From Helicobacteraceae bacterium (GTDB lineage Bacteria; Campylobacterota; Campylobacteria; Campylobacterales; Sulfurimonadaceae), in contig CANMJR010000030.1 of NCBI GenBank assembly GCA_947498025.1, forward strand, positions 1 to 34,015: a stretch of 34,015 nucleotides of DNA, in the 5' to 3' direction. Below the pieces are notes generated by a model. That model had not been told where the DNA came from. It made no database searches and was given only the letters and a program-made list of their open reading frames with translations. Both the position numbers and the translations under genes were made by a program. Positions 33,880 through 34,015 of this stretch are shown here, piece after piece; the stretch's first letter is position 1, and the number at the start of each line of letters is the position of its first letter.

Positions 33880-34015
33880 CCACAAACACAGAGACCTAAA
33901 GTTTAGGACTAGAGAAACTTCAAGTAGAAGTCATCGGGATGAGTTTGAGATCATTGAAAACTGAGCAAGTAAATAGATTTAATAATAACTATTAAGTTGA
34001 AGTTACTTAGAAATA
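33880..34015 (+). ncRNA. probable 16S rRNA operon leader, cut by window edge
   Basis: The transcript after the promoter has no ribosome binding site or open frame. It contains a small hairpin CCTAAA/TTTAGG (33895-33900 / 33902-33907), and the sequence TCATTGAAAACTGAGCAAG, which resembles the boxA-like leader segments found before bacterial 16S rRNA. The rRNA itself would begin to the right. A tRNA or other stable RNA is the alternative. Confidence 0.6.

Noticed and set aside
1-34015. CRISPR array, tRNA genes, prophage or integrase
   Set aside because: No regularly spaced direct repeats, no tRNA-like cloverleaf, and no phage or integrase protein were recognised in the window.

Overview
The window is a piece of a low-GC chromosome from a Campylobacterota (epsilonproteobacterial) sulfur oxidiser, most like Sulfurimonas or a close relative. 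This is judged from family resemblance only. The clues are the pyrE-frr-secG order, a stand-alone ThiD2 protein, an RNase J with a long Asn-rich N-terminus, a type II sulfide:quinone oxidoreductase (SQR) with a Tat-like signal, a short flagellin, and an rRNA-type promoter and leader at the right edge. Most genes are housekeeping and tightly packed.

Layout. 1-576: the 5' part of an ISAs1-type transposase abutting a small unknown gene. 587-4294 (-): purB then nrdA. 4405-5316 (+): an RluA/RluD-type pseudouridine synthase carrying an exact parS 16-mer. 5317-5709: an unusual AT-rich gap between converging genes, with DnaA-box-like words and hairpins. 5710-8195 (-): hisF, a nucleoside phosphorylase-like gene, rlmN and a 31-residue membrane microprotein coupled to rlmN. 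8196-8478: a palindrome-rich gap with a one-mismatch parS-like site. 8479-13167 (+): ksgA, rnj, folE, fliI. 13154-15773 (-): a lipoprotein followed by a beta-propeller plus helical-repeat protein. 15896-17841 (-): the SQR, then a secreted cytochrome-like protein without a CXXCH motif. 17979-21197 (-): pyrG then recJ. 21459-26989 (+): a type I secretion operon (TolC-like outer-membrane protein, ABC exporter with two N-terminal cyclic-nucleotide-binding domains, HlyD-like adaptor), followed by decayed DNA. 27462-29084 (+): a Kef-type antiporter. 29152-29982 (+): flagellin. 30012-31745 (-): secG, frr, pyrE. 31852-32559 (+): a BioC-like methyltransferase. 32499-33630 (-): a Bax-inhibitor-1 family protein followed by ThiD2. 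33845-34015: an rRNA-type promoter and leader running off the window.

How it fits together. The SQR with its secreted partner points to periplasmic sulfide oxidation. The secretion operon looks like an inserted module: it is visibly more AT-rich than its neighbours, its genes overlap or nearly touch, and it is bordered downstream by a frameshifted gene remnant. Its exporter may be gated by a nucleotide ligand, and no cargo gene is visible. The most notable points are the exact parS inside the pseudouridine synthase gene with related signals nearby, the apparent ATA (or ATT) start of the TolC-like gene, the doubly cyclic-nucleotide-regulated exporter, and the coupled microprotein after rlmN. 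All family names come from reading translated sequence; no database search was run.
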